A DNA stretch of 64,000 bases from Neocallimastix lanati (nom. inval.) (GCA_016946835.1 JACVTC010000053.1:1033252-1097251), one strand, 5' to 3'; shown: positions 25,716 through 39,071, counted from the first letter of the stretch. The notes: generated by a model from the sequence alone, not told the origin. Program-made: numbers and translations.

Positions 25716-26315
25716 AGAAACACTAATAATAATGCCATAAGCATATACCTTAGTCCAGCCAGTGCTACTTCAACCACTTCTTACTACCCTTCACCAATTC
25801 AAAATGAATCCATTATTTCCATAAATGAAAATATACCATACAATATTTCCTCCTCCTCATCATCATCCCCAGCTAGTATTTGTAGTTCCCAATTAAGTCA
25901 TATAAATGAAATTGCTACCACTACTACTACTACTACTACTACTGATGAAACATTAATAAATTCAAACAACACCATCACTGTTCCAACCATTAATGTTGTT
26001 GAATGTCCAATGGTTAATGTTCAATACCCTTCTTCTTCTCAATCAATTAACATTCAAAGTTCTAAACTTTTCTCGAACTATCAGAAGCAACCTCAAACTT
26101 CACAAGTTTTAGCCTCACCAGCTCTTCAAATTATGCCACCACAAACTTCACAAGTTTTAGCCTCACCAACCCTTCAAATTGTACAACCACAAACCACTCA
26201 AATTTTACCATCACCAACCCTTCAAATTGTGCAACCACAAGCCACTCAAGTTTTACCATCACCAACCCTTCAAATTGTACAACCACAAACCACTCAAGTT
26301 TTATATTACTATTAA
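24588..26315 (+). CDS. paralogue B: four-exon gene, bacterial-regulator-like N-terminal domain plus low-complexity tail
   Basis: Predicted exons are 24588-24613, 24725-24865, a 5-nt micro-exon 25030-25034 (AGCTC) and 25204-26315, summing to 1284 nt (427 aa and stop) with every junction in phase. Donors are GTAATG, GTAATT and GTAAGT; acceptors are ACAG, ATAG and ATAG. Splicing yields SKAQAYRYL across the micro-exon. Residues of about 10-130 match, from memory, a small domain of bacterial plasmid/phage regulators (TFEEYCxxRWGxSRxQAYRLIxAAxV, then an ERxxRxLxxL..W helix region). The rest is Asn/Ser/Thr-rich with homopolymer codon runs, then a Gln/Pro repeat and a YYY end. There is no signal peptide or membrane segment, so a nuclear or cytoplasmic role is likely. 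Function is unknown; DNA or protein binding is an inference. Exon 1 is the least certain part. The paralogue lies 6 kb upstream. Confidence 0.7.
25030..25034 (+). other. 5-nt micro-exon AGCTC
   Basis: It is flanked by ATAG upstream and GTAAGT downstream. It joins codon AA|A, then GCT, then C|AA. The same AGCTC with ATAG and GTAAGA occurs at 17547-17551 in the paralogue, while the surrounding introns are unrelated. Skipping it would break the frame. Confidence 0.65.
26092..26312 (+). repeat. 48-bp in-frame tandem repeat at the C-terminus of paralogue B
   Basis: About 4.5 imperfect copies encode a 16-residue unit of the form TTQVLPSPTLQIVQPQ. The last copy runs straight into the YYY stop. The upstream paralogue lacks the array. 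Confidence 0.9.
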
Positions 26316-26318
26316 TTA

Positions 26319-26353
<35 letters not shown>

Positions 26354-27500
26354 AATAATAGAAAATAAAAAAAATCTTATATAGAAATTATTGCTATCTA
26401 CAATTCATAGAGTAATAATAATTTTATTTTATTTAATAATTATTAATAATCAAAAAATAGAGATTAAATAAAATAAAATTATAGAATATAGCAATAAATA
26501 ATATAATGATTTTGAAAAGCAAAAAAAAAAAAAAAAAAAAATTATAATAATTGATTGATAATAATGAAGATAGTTTTTAAAAATATTTTTATTATTAAAA
26601 AAAAAATTATCAATTATTATCGTATAGATTAAATTATAAATGGAAAATTGAGAGATAATTAAATAGTAATTTAATTATTAAAAATCTTTTTTTCATTTAT
26701 TATTTATAGAATTCAAAAAATTACATAAAAAAAAAATTATTTTTGTTATAGAATTTATATAGAATTAGCAACTATTATAAGTTAGTAATAATTATAATAA
26801 TAATATTAAGTAGTTATAAAATAGCATTTTAATTATTGAAAGTAATCAATTATTAATATAGTATTGAATTTAACAAATTAATAATTTGAAAATAATTAAA
26901 TTGATATTTTTCCAATATTATTATTATTATTATTATATTAATAAATATATAGTTGATAAATATATAAAAAAAAAAAAAAAAAATTATTAATACGTATTTA
27001 TAGCATGTTTTACTTTAAAAAAAAAAAAAAAAAAAAAAATTAAGAAAAATTTTGAATAGTTTCGAATTACTTCATTAATAATGTATAAAAACAAAAAAAA
27101 TAATAATAATTAAAATTTTGTAAAAACAAAAAAAAAAGTCTATTTATTTTTAAATTTTATTTGTAAAAAAAAAAAAGAAAAGAAATATATATTTTTTAAA
27201 TAAACTTTTAATTAAAAAAAAAAAATAAAAATAAAAAATAAAAAAAAGCATATATATATGATTAAATTTAAATTTATTGATAATATAAAAGTATTATTTA
27301 CTATATAACAAATTTATATTAACTCTTAATAATTTATTTTTTAAAAAAATAAATATAAAAATAAAAAAAAAATATGAACATGATGAAAAGATTTTTTTCT
27401 ACACATTTACATTATATCTTTTTTTTTTTTTATGTATTAAATTTCTATTTCTACTTTATAAAAAAAGTATTTTTTTTGTTCCTTTACGAAATAAAAAGAA

Positions 27501-27548
<48 letters not shown>

Positions 27549-27588
27549 CGAATAACAATAATAAAAAATTTTATAATATTATTATTGA

Positions 27589-27621
<33 letters not shown>

Positions 27622-28071
27622 CGAATAACAACAATAAAAAATTTTATAATTATAATAATTTATTTTTTATTTTTTTAAAAATAAAATGAATATAAATTTT
27701 ATTAATAATAAAAGATAGATGTTTATAATAATTAAATAAAATAATTAAAATGTGATTATTAATAGTAAATTAATTTAATTATGACAATTTAATATATAAT
27801 ATTGTTATAATTATTGTTTTATTTATTATTTATTATTGTTTATTATATATATTGTTCATCATTAATGATTACTATTTTATAATTATTTACTATTAATATT
27901 TATATATCCTTTTTTATTACTGTTATTTTTTATTATTTTATTATTACTACTACTGACTGTTAATTATTACTATATTTTATTTATTATTACATATTAATTT
28001 ATCACTGTTTATTATTTATTATTATTTACTATTATATCCTTATTTATTATTGTTCATTTTATGATTATACC

Positions 28072-28197
<126 letters not shown>

Positions 28198-28503
28198 AGT
28201 TTTATTAGTATTATTCTTTTTTATTATTATTATCAAATACAAAAATTTAATATTATCCTATATAATTAATAATAGAATTATCATTATTGTAATTACATAT
28301 TAATTATTAATAATTATTAATAATTATTTTTTCTTGTATTTATTATCATAATTAATTAAATTGAAATATGCTTTTAAAAGTTTTTATAAACTTTTAAAAT
28401 TAAATAAAAACAGATAATAAAAATTTTAAAAAATTAATAATTCTATTAAGATTGAGACAAAAAATAAAAATAAAAAAAAAGCTTTTATTATTAAATTTGC
28501 CTA

Positions 28504-29190
28504 TTATATATTATTTAATTATTTATTATTTATTATTTATTAATTATTTATTATTTATTATTTATTTATTATTTATTATTAATTATTTATTATTTATTAT
28601 TTATTATTTACGATTTATTATTTAATTATTTAATTATTTATTATTTAATTATTTAATTATTTATTATTTATTTATTATTATTTATTACTTATTTATTTAA
28701 TTATTTATTATTTAATTATTTAATTATTTATTATTTATTTATTATTATTTATTACTTATTTATTATTTATTTATTTATTTATTTATTTATTATTTATTAT
28801 TTATTATTAATTATTTATTTATTTATTATTATTATTTATTATTAATTATTTATTATTTATTATTTATTATTTATTATTTATTATTTATTATTTATTATTA
28901 AATTATTTATTATTTATTATTTATTATTTATTATTTATTATTTATTATTCAATTATTCAATTGTTTATTATTTATTATTCAATTATTTATTATTATTTAT
29001 CATTTATTATTTATTATTTATTATTTATTAATAAATAGTCTTTCTATTATTATTTATTATTTATTATTTATTATTTATTATTTATTATTTATTATTTATT
29101 ATTTATTATTTATTATTTATTATTTATTATTTATTATTTATTATTTATTATTTATTATTTATTATTCAATTGTTCAATTGTTTATTATTT
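28504..29190. repeat. TTATTTATTA-type AT satellite, forward copy
   Basis: Nearly 700 bp of TTATTTA/TTATTTATTA units with TTAA variants. It includes the marker AATAGTCTTTCTATT at about 29033-29048, whose complement occurs inside the array at 40.6-41.1 kb. A short complementary AATAATA array follows at 29366-29430 and a (TTTA)n run at 29545-29605. Confidence 0.9.
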
Positions 29191-29543
29191 ATTACATTAA
29201 TTACATATTGCTAAAATATAAATAGAAAAAAATATAGAGATAGAAAAAGAAAAAATATATATTAAATATAATTATAGAATTATAGAATAATATATAAGAA
29301 TAATAATAAAAAAAAATGGTCTGATGATGAAAAAAATGATTAAAATAAAATTTTATTTCTTAAATAATAAATAATAAATAATAAATAATAAATAATAAAT
29401 AATAAATAATAAATAATAAATAATAAATAATTAAATAATTAAATAATAAATAAAAATTAATACTATTATTGATTTAGTAACAAACTTTATTTTATAATAA
29501 ATTTATTATTCAAAAAAAAATGGAGTAATTTTATTTTTGTTTT

Positions 29544-29603
<60 letters not shown>

Positions 29604-31292
29604 TTTTAATAAAAATGAAAAAAAAAAACTTTTTATACCTAATTCCAAAATAAATAAATAATTTAATATATTCAATTTTTTTTATTAACAATTTTACTTT
29701 TTTGATTTTAAAAAATGAATTGTATGAAATGAAACAATTTTTATAAATCTCTTTTAATATAAAACAAAAAAAACAAAAAAAAAAAAAAAAAAAAAAAAAA
29801 CTATTATTTTTTATTTACTTTATTTCTATCTTAATTAATGTAAAAATAAATAGATATATTAATCCAACATTTATATATAATAATTATTTTGGCATTTTTT
29901 TAAAATTTTCCTTTCTAAAATAATTTATTTGAAAACTAAAATTAAAAAATATTTTAAAAAAATTTTTTTTTATTTTTATTCATAATTATTTATATTTTAA
30001 TGTAATTCTTAATTCTTTCTATGACTATAAAATGGAAACTCAGTTTAAAATCAAATATTTAAATTAATGAATGAAATAATAATATTTAAATAAAATTTTT
30101 AATTTTATTCATTTTTTTCATTTTTTTTTTTTTTTTTTTTTGTATTATGGTTTATGGCCTAAATCCACACAACCACTGATTAATTTATCATTTTAAATCA
30201 ATCAATTTTAAAAAAAATTAATGAATAAATGGATGAATAAATAAATAAAGGTTAGATAAATTTAAATTTGTAAATTTGAAATTTATAAAAAATTGCGGGG
30301 TAAATTATATTTCTTGGTAATAAACATTTTTAAAGTTTACCCGCATTTTTAAATACAAAAAAAATTTTAAAAAAATAAAAATAGAAAAAAAAAAATAAAA
30401 AAAAAAAAAGTTTATCTTTAAATCAATCTTATATAATAGTAATAATAAAATGTCTTTAAAAGACTAAAAGTATTCAAGCTTTTTTTTTTTTTATAACACT
30501 TTACAAATAATTTTACTTTATCGATAAAAAAGTTTGAAGGTATTCATATACTAAAGTTGAACTTTTTTAATAATCAAATTTTTATTAAAATTTTTATATA
30601 AAATAAAATAAAAAAATAATGAAAAAAAAAAAAATACAAATACATATAAATAAAAAAGGTATTATAAAACGGCAATGTTGATAATGAACTTACTAAAAAG
30701 GACATCTTCTCTTTCTTTTATAGTATAAAATGCAGTACAAAACTTTATTTAGTAAAAAAAAAAAGCATACAATAGATTATTTTTATTATAATAATAATAG
30801 CAAAATGTAATGATATTTTTTACAAATTTAAAAAAAAAATAATTATTATTATACAATATAATATAATATAATATAATAGTTTTAAACAATAATAATTAAA
30901 TTAATAATTTTTCATATTTTTAATCATCAAAATTACATTATTTTTATTATCGTGAAAATAATTAATATTTACAATATTTATGGTTTTTTTTTTTTTTTTT
31001 TTTTTTTATTATTATTTATTTATTTATTTATTATTTTGTTATATAATAATTTATTACTATTATTATTACTAAAATATTTAAAAGAGTTTAAAAAACTTCT
31101 TTTTTTTATTTTATTAATAATAAAATATATAATGACTTTTTTTTTTTTTTTTCAGAAACTATTTTAAATATTTTGAAAATATTCTATATATTAAATATTA
31201 AATGTATCGCTAATTTTTAATGTTCTTTTTTTTTTTTTTTTTTTTCTCTATAAATTATTAATTTAATTATTATAATAAAGTCATTTTTAAAA

Positions 31293-31307
31293 TTTTAATA
31301 ATTAAAA
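31293..31307. repeat. SINE target-site duplication, left copy
   Basis: TTTTAATAATTAAAA, identical to 31770-31784. Confidence 0.8.
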
Positions 31308-31769
31308 CCAAAAAAAAAAAAAAAAAACATAGACTTGCACATATGGGTACCCATCTCCCATATGGCCATACAGTTATTAATTAACTGTAAGGTGATGAGT
31401 TATTGGCATACTGTATCAGCTTCGCCGCTCTCAATCGTCGTTACACACTGCCCGGAGATGCATTCCTAACGTTCCTACATATATCTCTAATGACCACGAG
31501 CATCAGAACGGAACCATTAACTCCTCCCTAGTGGGTGTAATCATTGGCGATTGGAAATTTTACAATCATCAAGGTCTATGCTTCAATTCAAAGCGTAGTA
31601 TCAGGGTTGGGTGAAATAATCATCTGAGGGAAAGCCTTATGGACATCACGTGTGGTCTCATGATATCCCAGGATAGAAACCTCATCCGATTATTTGGTGC
31701 CATGTCGAGGATTCGAACCCCGCCCTCTACAGTGACCTGTATTGTCCTAACCGACTGGACCAACATGGC
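31308..31769 (-). mobile_element. tRNA-derived SINE with 15-bp target-site duplication
   Basis: A 462-bp island of near-balanced base composition sits abruptly in AT-rich DNA. Read on the - strand it begins with a tRNA-like head, continues through a body of about 370 bp without ORFs, and ends in a T-run (18 A on the + strand, 31310-31327) next to GG. A perfect 15-bp direct repeat flanks it on both sides, the hallmark of LINE-driven target-primed insertion. The head has a Pol III A box (TGGTCCAGTCGG) and a perfect B box (GGTTCGAATCC). This fits a SINE, which would be transcribed by RNA polymerase III and moved by a LINE elsewhere in the genome. No protein is encoded. Confidence 0.82.
31699..31769 (-). 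ncRNA. tRNA-like head of the SINE (Pol III promoter)
   Basis: GCCATGT and ACATGGC form a perfect 7-bp acceptor stem around a D-arm/A box and T-arm/B box. The acceptor is followed by ACCA, as if copied from a mature tRNA carrying discriminator A plus CCA. The anticodon arm is degenerate (TACAG-GTCA-CTGTA, loop too short), so this is not a functional tRNA gene and the amino acid cannot be assigned. Confidence 0.75.
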
Positions 31770-31784
31770 TTTTAATAATTAAAA
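31770..31784. repeat. SINE target-site duplication, right copy
   Basis: TTTTAATAATTAAAA, a perfect copy of 31293-31307. Confidence 0.8.
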
Positions 31785-32398
31785 AAGATTAAATTTTTAT
31801 TATACATTTAGGTAGGTCATTATACTAAAATTATAATTATTAAAATATTTAATATTTTTTTTAATATTAGTTATATATTACAGTATATAGATAATATATA
31901 AATATTATATAAAGTAATGCAATGATTTTTATTTTTACCTACCCCGCAAAAAAATTAATAATTAAAAAAAATAATAAAAGTTAATTATTAAAAAATATAT
32001 ATATATATTATATATATAATTATATAATATTGCATATAGTAATAAATATATTTATCCCAAAATCTATTTTTATATTAAATAAATGAATGAATGATCAGAT
32101 AAATAATTTATATATAATAACATCAAATTAGTTAAATTTTTTAAAGAAAGAAAAAAAAATTAAAAATATTTTTTATCATAAAAATATTTGTTATAAAGTG
32201 TCAATTAAAAAAAAGCAATATATATATTTATATGTATATTTAAATATAATAATAATAAGTAATAATAATAAAAAAATAAAAGATAAAAATAAATAGGCTT
32301 TATATGAGTATTCAATAACAAAAATTAAATAAAAAGAAGAAATCCAAAAAAAAAAAAAAAATTCATATTTATTATATATTTATATTAATAATATTAAA

Positions 32399-32743
32399 AT
32401 GGCAACTTTTATAGTATTAGTATGTTCTTGTGCGTGTTTTTTAGTTACAACTGCCTATTATAAGTATATCTATTTACCTATAAAAAATAAAAGAGCAAAG
32501 CGTAGAGTAAATCAAAATATTCACTCCCTTCCTCCTTCTAGTAGTTCCCCATTTGTAGAAGTAGATAGTCATAGAGTGAACAGAATTATTACAACCGAGA
32601 ATATATCAATAGTAGAACCAGGTCATCACCATATTCATAAAATTACTACAGATATCTCTAATATTCCAAAAGCTACTACTATTTCATATATACCAAAGAA
32701 ATCAAATAAACTTTTTAAACCAACTCGTGTTATCATTAATTAA
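32399..32743 (+). CDS. small single-pass membrane protein, hypothetical
   Basis: A 114-aa ORF with an A-rich start context (AAAATGGC). Residues 3-22 form one hydrophobic segment containing a Cys cluster (VCSCACF), followed by a Lys/Arg-rich stretch (KNKRAKRRVN), so the N-terminus is predicted outside or lumenal and the tail cytoplasmic by the positive-inside rule. The rest is Ser/Thr/Ile-rich with HHHIH. Codon and residue use are far more varied than in the AT-repeat ORFs nearby, which is why I keep it. No known family is recognised. It may be a real small gene or the first exon of one. Confidence 0.5.
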   Translation: MATFIVLVCSCACFLVTTAYYKYIYLPIKNKRAKRRVNQNIHSLPPSSSSPFVEVDSHRVNRIITTENISIVEPGHHHIHKITTDISNIPKATTISYIPKKSNKLFKPTRVIIN

Positions 32744-33557
32744 AATATATATATATATATTAAATTATTATTTAAAAATAAATAATTCCAAATCGTAAAC
32801 AATATAACAGGGGATAAAAATTTTATAACATTCCAATATATTGTTATATTAATCAATCGTTTATACCAAAATATTATTAAAAAAATTTTTTTTTTAATTG
32901 TATCATTAATTTATAACTTAATTTTATCGTTTCCTACTATAAAGGAAAACAAAAAAATAATTCAATGAATTTAAAAATGAGAAATTATTGAATTTTCTTA
33001 ATAAAAGAAAAAAAAAAAAAGATATTCTTAATTAAATATATTTGTATAATGTATTTAATTAAAATGTAAATATATAAGTACAAAGTAATTTTTTAAATTA
33101 TCAATATTATCTTTTTTTTTTTTTTTTTTTAACACTATCCATACCAATATATATTAATAAGAAAAAAAAATAATTTCAAAAATAATTTATTTTATTAATA
33201 TACTTTTATTTTTTTAAAAAAAAAAAATAAAATAAAATAAAATTTGTATACAATAAAAAATAAAATCGAAAGGAAAATTTTATTTAAAAAAAAAAAAAGA
33301 CCTTTCTATATTTTTTATACAAATTATATACCATTTAAATAAATAAATAAAAATTCTTATAGTATATTATTATTATTAAAATATATATGTATAAATATTT
33401 TTTTAATTAAGTATTAATGAGTATTTCTTAACATTATTTATATTATTATATTAAATAGTTAAAAAAAATAATAATAATAATAATTATTATTATTAATTAT
33501 AATAATAAATATTAACTTGTTATTGATCCATTTTATAACAATACAGGTTACTTTAAA

Positions 33558-33597
<40 letters not shown>

Positions 33598-33893
33598 CAG
33601 AGATTGGAGACAAAAGCGAAGTCTCCTCCTTTTTCAAATTATTTATAATATATTGAAAAAAAATAATAATAATAATAATAATAAAAATAAAAAATAAATA
33701 AAAATAAATAACAAATTAAAATTAAAGATTATATTTTTAAGTGAATTTTAGTATCATTATTCATTACATTGCTATTTTTTCTTTTTTTTTTTATTATTAT
33801 TTTAATTTGTGAACTTTTGTATAATGATATATATATATATATCATTTTTTTTTTAATATTAATTGTATTTATTGGATAGACCTATTCCAAATT

Positions 33894-33930
<37 letters not shown>

Positions 33931-34347
33931 AAAAAAAATATATATATATATATAAAAATTTATTCTATAATTCTTAAATAAATATATAATTATAGTTTCT
34001 ACAAAATAATAATAATAATAATAAAAATTTCAAAAGTGTCAAAAAAAAAATTATATTTTGTAGTCTATTATTTCTTTTTTCTTTTTTTTTTTTTTTTTTT
34101 TAATTTATCTATTTATTTATTGTTTTATTGTTTTATTATATACTGAATTTTTTATTTTTGATATAGTCTAAATAAAAAATAAAAACAATTATATATATAT
34201 ATTATTTCAAATATATATATTTTTTTATTTCAATAATATTTATAAATGAATTTTTCCGTTGATCATTTAATAATTTTCTGAAAATATTTTTTAAAAATTA
34301 ATAATAAAATAGAGGAATGATACTGTACCCTATTCTCTTCTTCTTTA

Positions 34348-34387
<40 letters not shown>

Positions 34388-34559
34388 AAAAAAAAAAATA
34401 ATATTAAAAAAAAAAAAAAAAAAACTTTATTCCTTTAATTTTCAATTTTTACTTTTAAATTAGTATGGATATTAACTTCATTATGCATTTTTTTTTTCTG
34501 GATTTATAGTTTCATTTCTCATATAAAATACAATAATCACATTTTTATAATTAGATTTT
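32744..34559. other. AT-rich intergenic region
   Basis: A-tracts lie at about 33560-33595, 34352-34383 and 34407-34424. A compact hairpin GGAGAC-aaaagcgaa-GTCTCC is at 33606-33626, just after an A-tract. Several AT dinucleotide runs are present. No gene is seen. Confidence 0.55.
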
Positions 34560-34914
34560 TCTGTATTTTTTTTTTTTTTCAACTTCTACAAAAAGTCACT
34601 CACGTCAATCATTTTCCTTATTTATTGGTTCTAATTCTTTAATACTTTGGAACAAAAAGAATAAAAAGGATTGATTAGCCCCAAGTCAAAAGATCTGCTA
34701 TAGAATTAATCTCTAGAAGATGATTTTCTTTTAAATATTTTTTTTTTTTTTTTTTGAAATTCTTTTTAACAAAACCTCACATTAGAACCTCTCATTAAAT
34801 CTATACTCTATTTACATTGGATAATTTATTGTGGTGTATAATTTTTTTTTATATTTTTATGCTTCATTGCGATGATTGCTGATATATTAAATTCTGAATA
34901 AACTATATTCTGGA

Positions 34915-34948
<34 letters not shown>

Positions 34949-35009
34949 TTAATGGTATCTCTTATGTTTTTGAACATTCTTAACTAAATGATTGTAATCA
35001 ATGTTTCCC

Positions 35010-35050
<41 letters not shown>

Positions 35051-35330
35051 GTGCATCTTCAAATCTTTTTAATATTCTTTCTTTTCCATGATACCTAATT
35101 TTTTTTTTTTTTTGTATAAATGGAAATGTATGTCCATAGCAATAAACTTTGGGTAAACCAAGTGGCATAGGAATATAATTGACATCTTCTGCAATACAAG
35201 TATCGACTTAAATATAAGACTGTTTAATTTGTTCAACAAATAATCTAGCTCTTCCAGAAGGTCCTACCGTTTCCACTACCGCAGACATTGAACAAATTAA
35301 CCCCTTCATTTCATTATATAATAGATTTAA
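34560..35330 (-). pseudogene. decayed coding region, unrecognised
   Basis: Less AT-rich than its surroundings. On the - strand it gives protein-like stretches in shifting frames: MKGLICSMSAVVETVGPSGR and RLFVEQIKQSYI (about 35210-35310), CIAEDVNYIPMPLGLPKVYC then YGHTFPF (about 35110-35200), YHGKERILKRFEDALF (about 35045-35095), LGNIDYNHLVKNVQKHKRYH (about 34950-35010) and ENHLLEINSIADLLTWG (about 34670-34735). T/A tracts and stops interrupt them. The pattern is that of a gene riddled with low-complexity insertions, or of exons with AT introns. I cannot name the family. Confidence 0.4.
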
Positions 35331-36659
35331 ATTAAAAGATAAAATTAATTAAAATTAAATAAAATAAATAACCAAATTTGACATCATTTTTTTTTTTACT
35401 TAATAAAATATTCTATTTATTAATTTTTTCATATATTGATAAAAACTTCCAAAAAAAAAAAAAAATAAATAAATAAATAAAAAATAAAAATAAAAATTCC
35501 TTCAATTATAATATTATTATTTTTTTTTTTTTAATATATATTATCAAACTTTAAAAAAAAAAAAAAAAAAATTTAAAAAAAAAAGATATATATAATAAAA
35601 AAAAGCTTTAAAAAAAATAATAAGATGATAGAAAACATGAATTTTAAAATAAAACCAGCCCATTTAATCAAGTTTTAATATATATTCTTAATTATTATCA
35701 ATAATAAATTTTCAACAAAAAAATTTAAAATAATATAAAAAAATAAAATAACAAAAAATATATATGTTATATATAATAATATATATATATATTTCTCATA
35801 CATATAAACATACAGTTTTTATTTGAATATGTACTAAAAAAGAATTTAAAATCTCTAGTATAAATATATATATATTTTTTTGTACTTGTTTTTTGAACTA
35901 TATATTAAAATTCTTTATAAATTTTTTTTTTTTTTTTATTTTTAAGAATATATACTTTAATTAATAATTAAATCTTTATTTTATTGGTTAATATATATAT
36001 ATTTAATTTATTTAAAATTTAAGCATTATCTATTTTATAGTATTAATATATTAAATAACATATGATTTAAATATGTTATTTAGACCTATTAAAAATATTT
36101 AAAACAAATCAACTTCTTATCACATTTAATTTTATATATATATATAAAACTATTTAACACTTCATATACACTATAAAGTAATTAAAATTTTAACAACTAT
36201 TTTTTATTTTTTATTTTATAACATTTTATTTTTATTCTATAAATTATTAAATTAATTTAAATAAATATATATCTTGAATTTTAATTTCTTCAAGACTTTA
36301 ATAAATAAAAAAAAATAAATAAATATATATATTTATATTTTCATATATATTATATATTTACATAGATATATTTTAACCATTTGTTAATTTTCATTACATA
36401 TTACTATATTTGATTCTTAATAATATAGAATTATCAAAATTCTTTATACATATATAATAGTTATAATTACTTTATTTAATGAATCAACATTAATTTTTTT
36501 TTTTCTTTTTTTAAGTCAATTTAATTCTTTACATTAAATAGTCTTCATTTTCAACAATTTTTTCGTTTAGTTAACCTTTGATCACTAAGAGATAATATAT
36601 GATATATTGGAAAGGCAAAAATTTTATTCTTATATAGATTGAACCCAATTAAAGATCAC

Positions 36660-36788
36660 TTATTGGCTTTCAGAAGTAATAAGATTCTTTGTTCTTAATG
36701 GAGAGATAATACAGCTAACCATTTCGACGAAACTGAAAATAATACCAACAATAACAGCGTTTCTAAGGAATAAGTCAACAAAAATCAT
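36660..36788 (-). CDS. possible 42-aa hydrophobic peptide or first exon
   Basis: The - strand ATG at 36788 opens a 42-codon frame with a hydrophobic stretch (AVIVGIIFSFVEMV) and a Ser/Thr/Lys end, stopping at 36660. Residue composition is not repeat-like. No homology is recognised. It could be the first exon of a secreted or membrane protein, or chance. Confidence 0.2.
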   Translation of the reverse strand: MIFVDLFLRNAVIVGIIFSFVEMVSCIISPLRTKNLITSESQ

Positions 36789-37487
36789 TTTATTTAATCA
36801 GTAATATATGTAAATAATTCTTGGGTATTTTTTATTCTAATAAATTGATAGCTTTTATTTCTTTAACGTTTTTATAGGTCGTTGGTAATAAAAAATGTTG
36901 AAATATGAAAGAAAAATAGAAAAGAAATTCTCCTTTATATACTTTTCAATTTAAATTAAAACTAAAATTATTAATAAAAATAAATAAATTAATAAATTAA
37001 TAAAAATAAATGAATCAATAAATAAATAAATAAATTGTTTTAATTAATTAATATATTTCTTAGTATTATAAAAAAAAAAAAAAAAAAAAGATGTCAAAAA
37101 AAATTTTTTTTTTATTATTTATTATTTATGTATAAAATGATTTGAATAAAAAAAAAAATAAAATAAAATAAAGTGGATGTTGATTGAAAGACAATCAACT
37201 AATTATTTGTAGTACATTAACACCATTAGTTAATCAGTTCAATTCTATTGGATATTAAAAAGTATTTTGATAAAAATTATATAATTTAAGGTTCTTCCTC
37301 TATATATGTCGATGATTAAAAGAAATAATACAAATAATTAAAACATTTATTATGACAATAACATATATAATAACAAATATTATATTAAATAAGTTATTAA
37401 ATATAATAATAAATATATTAAAATATATTAAAATATATATATATATTTATATATATATATATTTATTTTTTATATTATGTTTAATCC

Positions 37488-37529
<42 letters not shown>

Positions 37530-38215
37530 CAAATATAAAAAAAAATGAAAGAAAAGACAAATATTATAAAATAAAAATAAATAAAAATAAATAAAAAATA
37601 AAAAAAATAAAAAATAAAAAAAAAATAATGAAAAGTGTTAAATTTTAAATTAAATTAGAATTAATGATTTAATATTTATTGATATTATAAATGAATATAT
37701 AATAATAATAAATTATATTTATAATCTTTTTTTTTTTTATTTTAAAGAAAAAGTATTCGTTGTTTTCCATCAAAAAAAAAAAAAAAAAAAAAAAAAAAAT
37801 AAAAAAATAAAATAAAATAAAATAAAAAACGAAAATAAAATAAAATATATATATATAATAAAAATAATGATAATAATAACAATTTAAAGGATAGGTTAAT
37901 TATACCAATGTTTGCTCTTTAACTATTGATATCGATATTAAATGATATAATAATTCTCTTTTTTTTTTTTGTATATTTTAAATAGAAATTTAAGCATTCC
38001 ATACAAGCCTAAACAATAAGCATTTATCTTTTTATTTACTTAATTTTTTTATATTAAATTCATAAAAAATTTTTTTTCATCATCCTCTTTATTGAAAGTC
38101 ATGAATTATTAAAAAATAAAAAATAAATAAATATATTGTTTCATATTTTAATAATGGTAATTATTACAAAATGAAAAAAAAATTATTAATTTAATTATTA
38201 ATTAAAATAATAAAT

Positions 38216-38255
<40 letters not shown>

Positions 38256-38277
38256 TCATTTAATTAATTAATTAATT

Positions 38278-38338
<61 letters not shown>

Positions 38339-39027
38339 TTATGAATTTAAATTTAAATTTTATATAAATATATATTTTATAAAAAATATTTAGATAGATA
38401 ATATGACCTCTTTTTTTTTTTTTTATTAAATATTTTTATATATAATCAAAGCAAATTAATATTTAATGAATAATTAATAATTTATAAATAAAACTATTTT
38501 AATTTGTCAGAGTATGTCATATTTTATTATCATTTCATTATCATTTTAATATTTTAAATGTTATTTAATTAATTTACACACACACATGAAAAATCTTTAA
38601 AGTCATGTTCAATTTTACTATTCATAGATTCATAGTTACACATTCTGTATCTTTTAAATATCATTTGTTATTCATTTGATCAATTGATTTTTTTTTTTTA
38701 TTTTTTGAACCAAAGAACATAGAGACAGTTGATGTTTATAAAATATTTTTTAATATTTCATTTATATTATATTAATTGGTAATAATGTAATAATAAAAAT
38801 TTTTTAATTATGATCATAATTATTAATATTTCTCCTTAAGCTTATTTCAATTTCTAATTTACTAATAATTAAAGTTGAATTTTTTTTATATTTTTTTATT
38901 TTTATGATTATATTTATTATGACCTTTGAATATTATTTTTTGGTACTTTGTTTCATAAACATATATATATTTATTGAAGTACCAATGAATTATTAATTAA
39001 ATAATAAAAAAAAAGCAAAGAAAAATA

Positions 39028-39071
<44 letters not shown>

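Noticed and set aside
31328-31769. bacterial contamination or a true tRNA gene
   Set aside because: The 15-bp target duplication shows it was inserted in this genome, and the anticodon arm is too short for a working tRNA.
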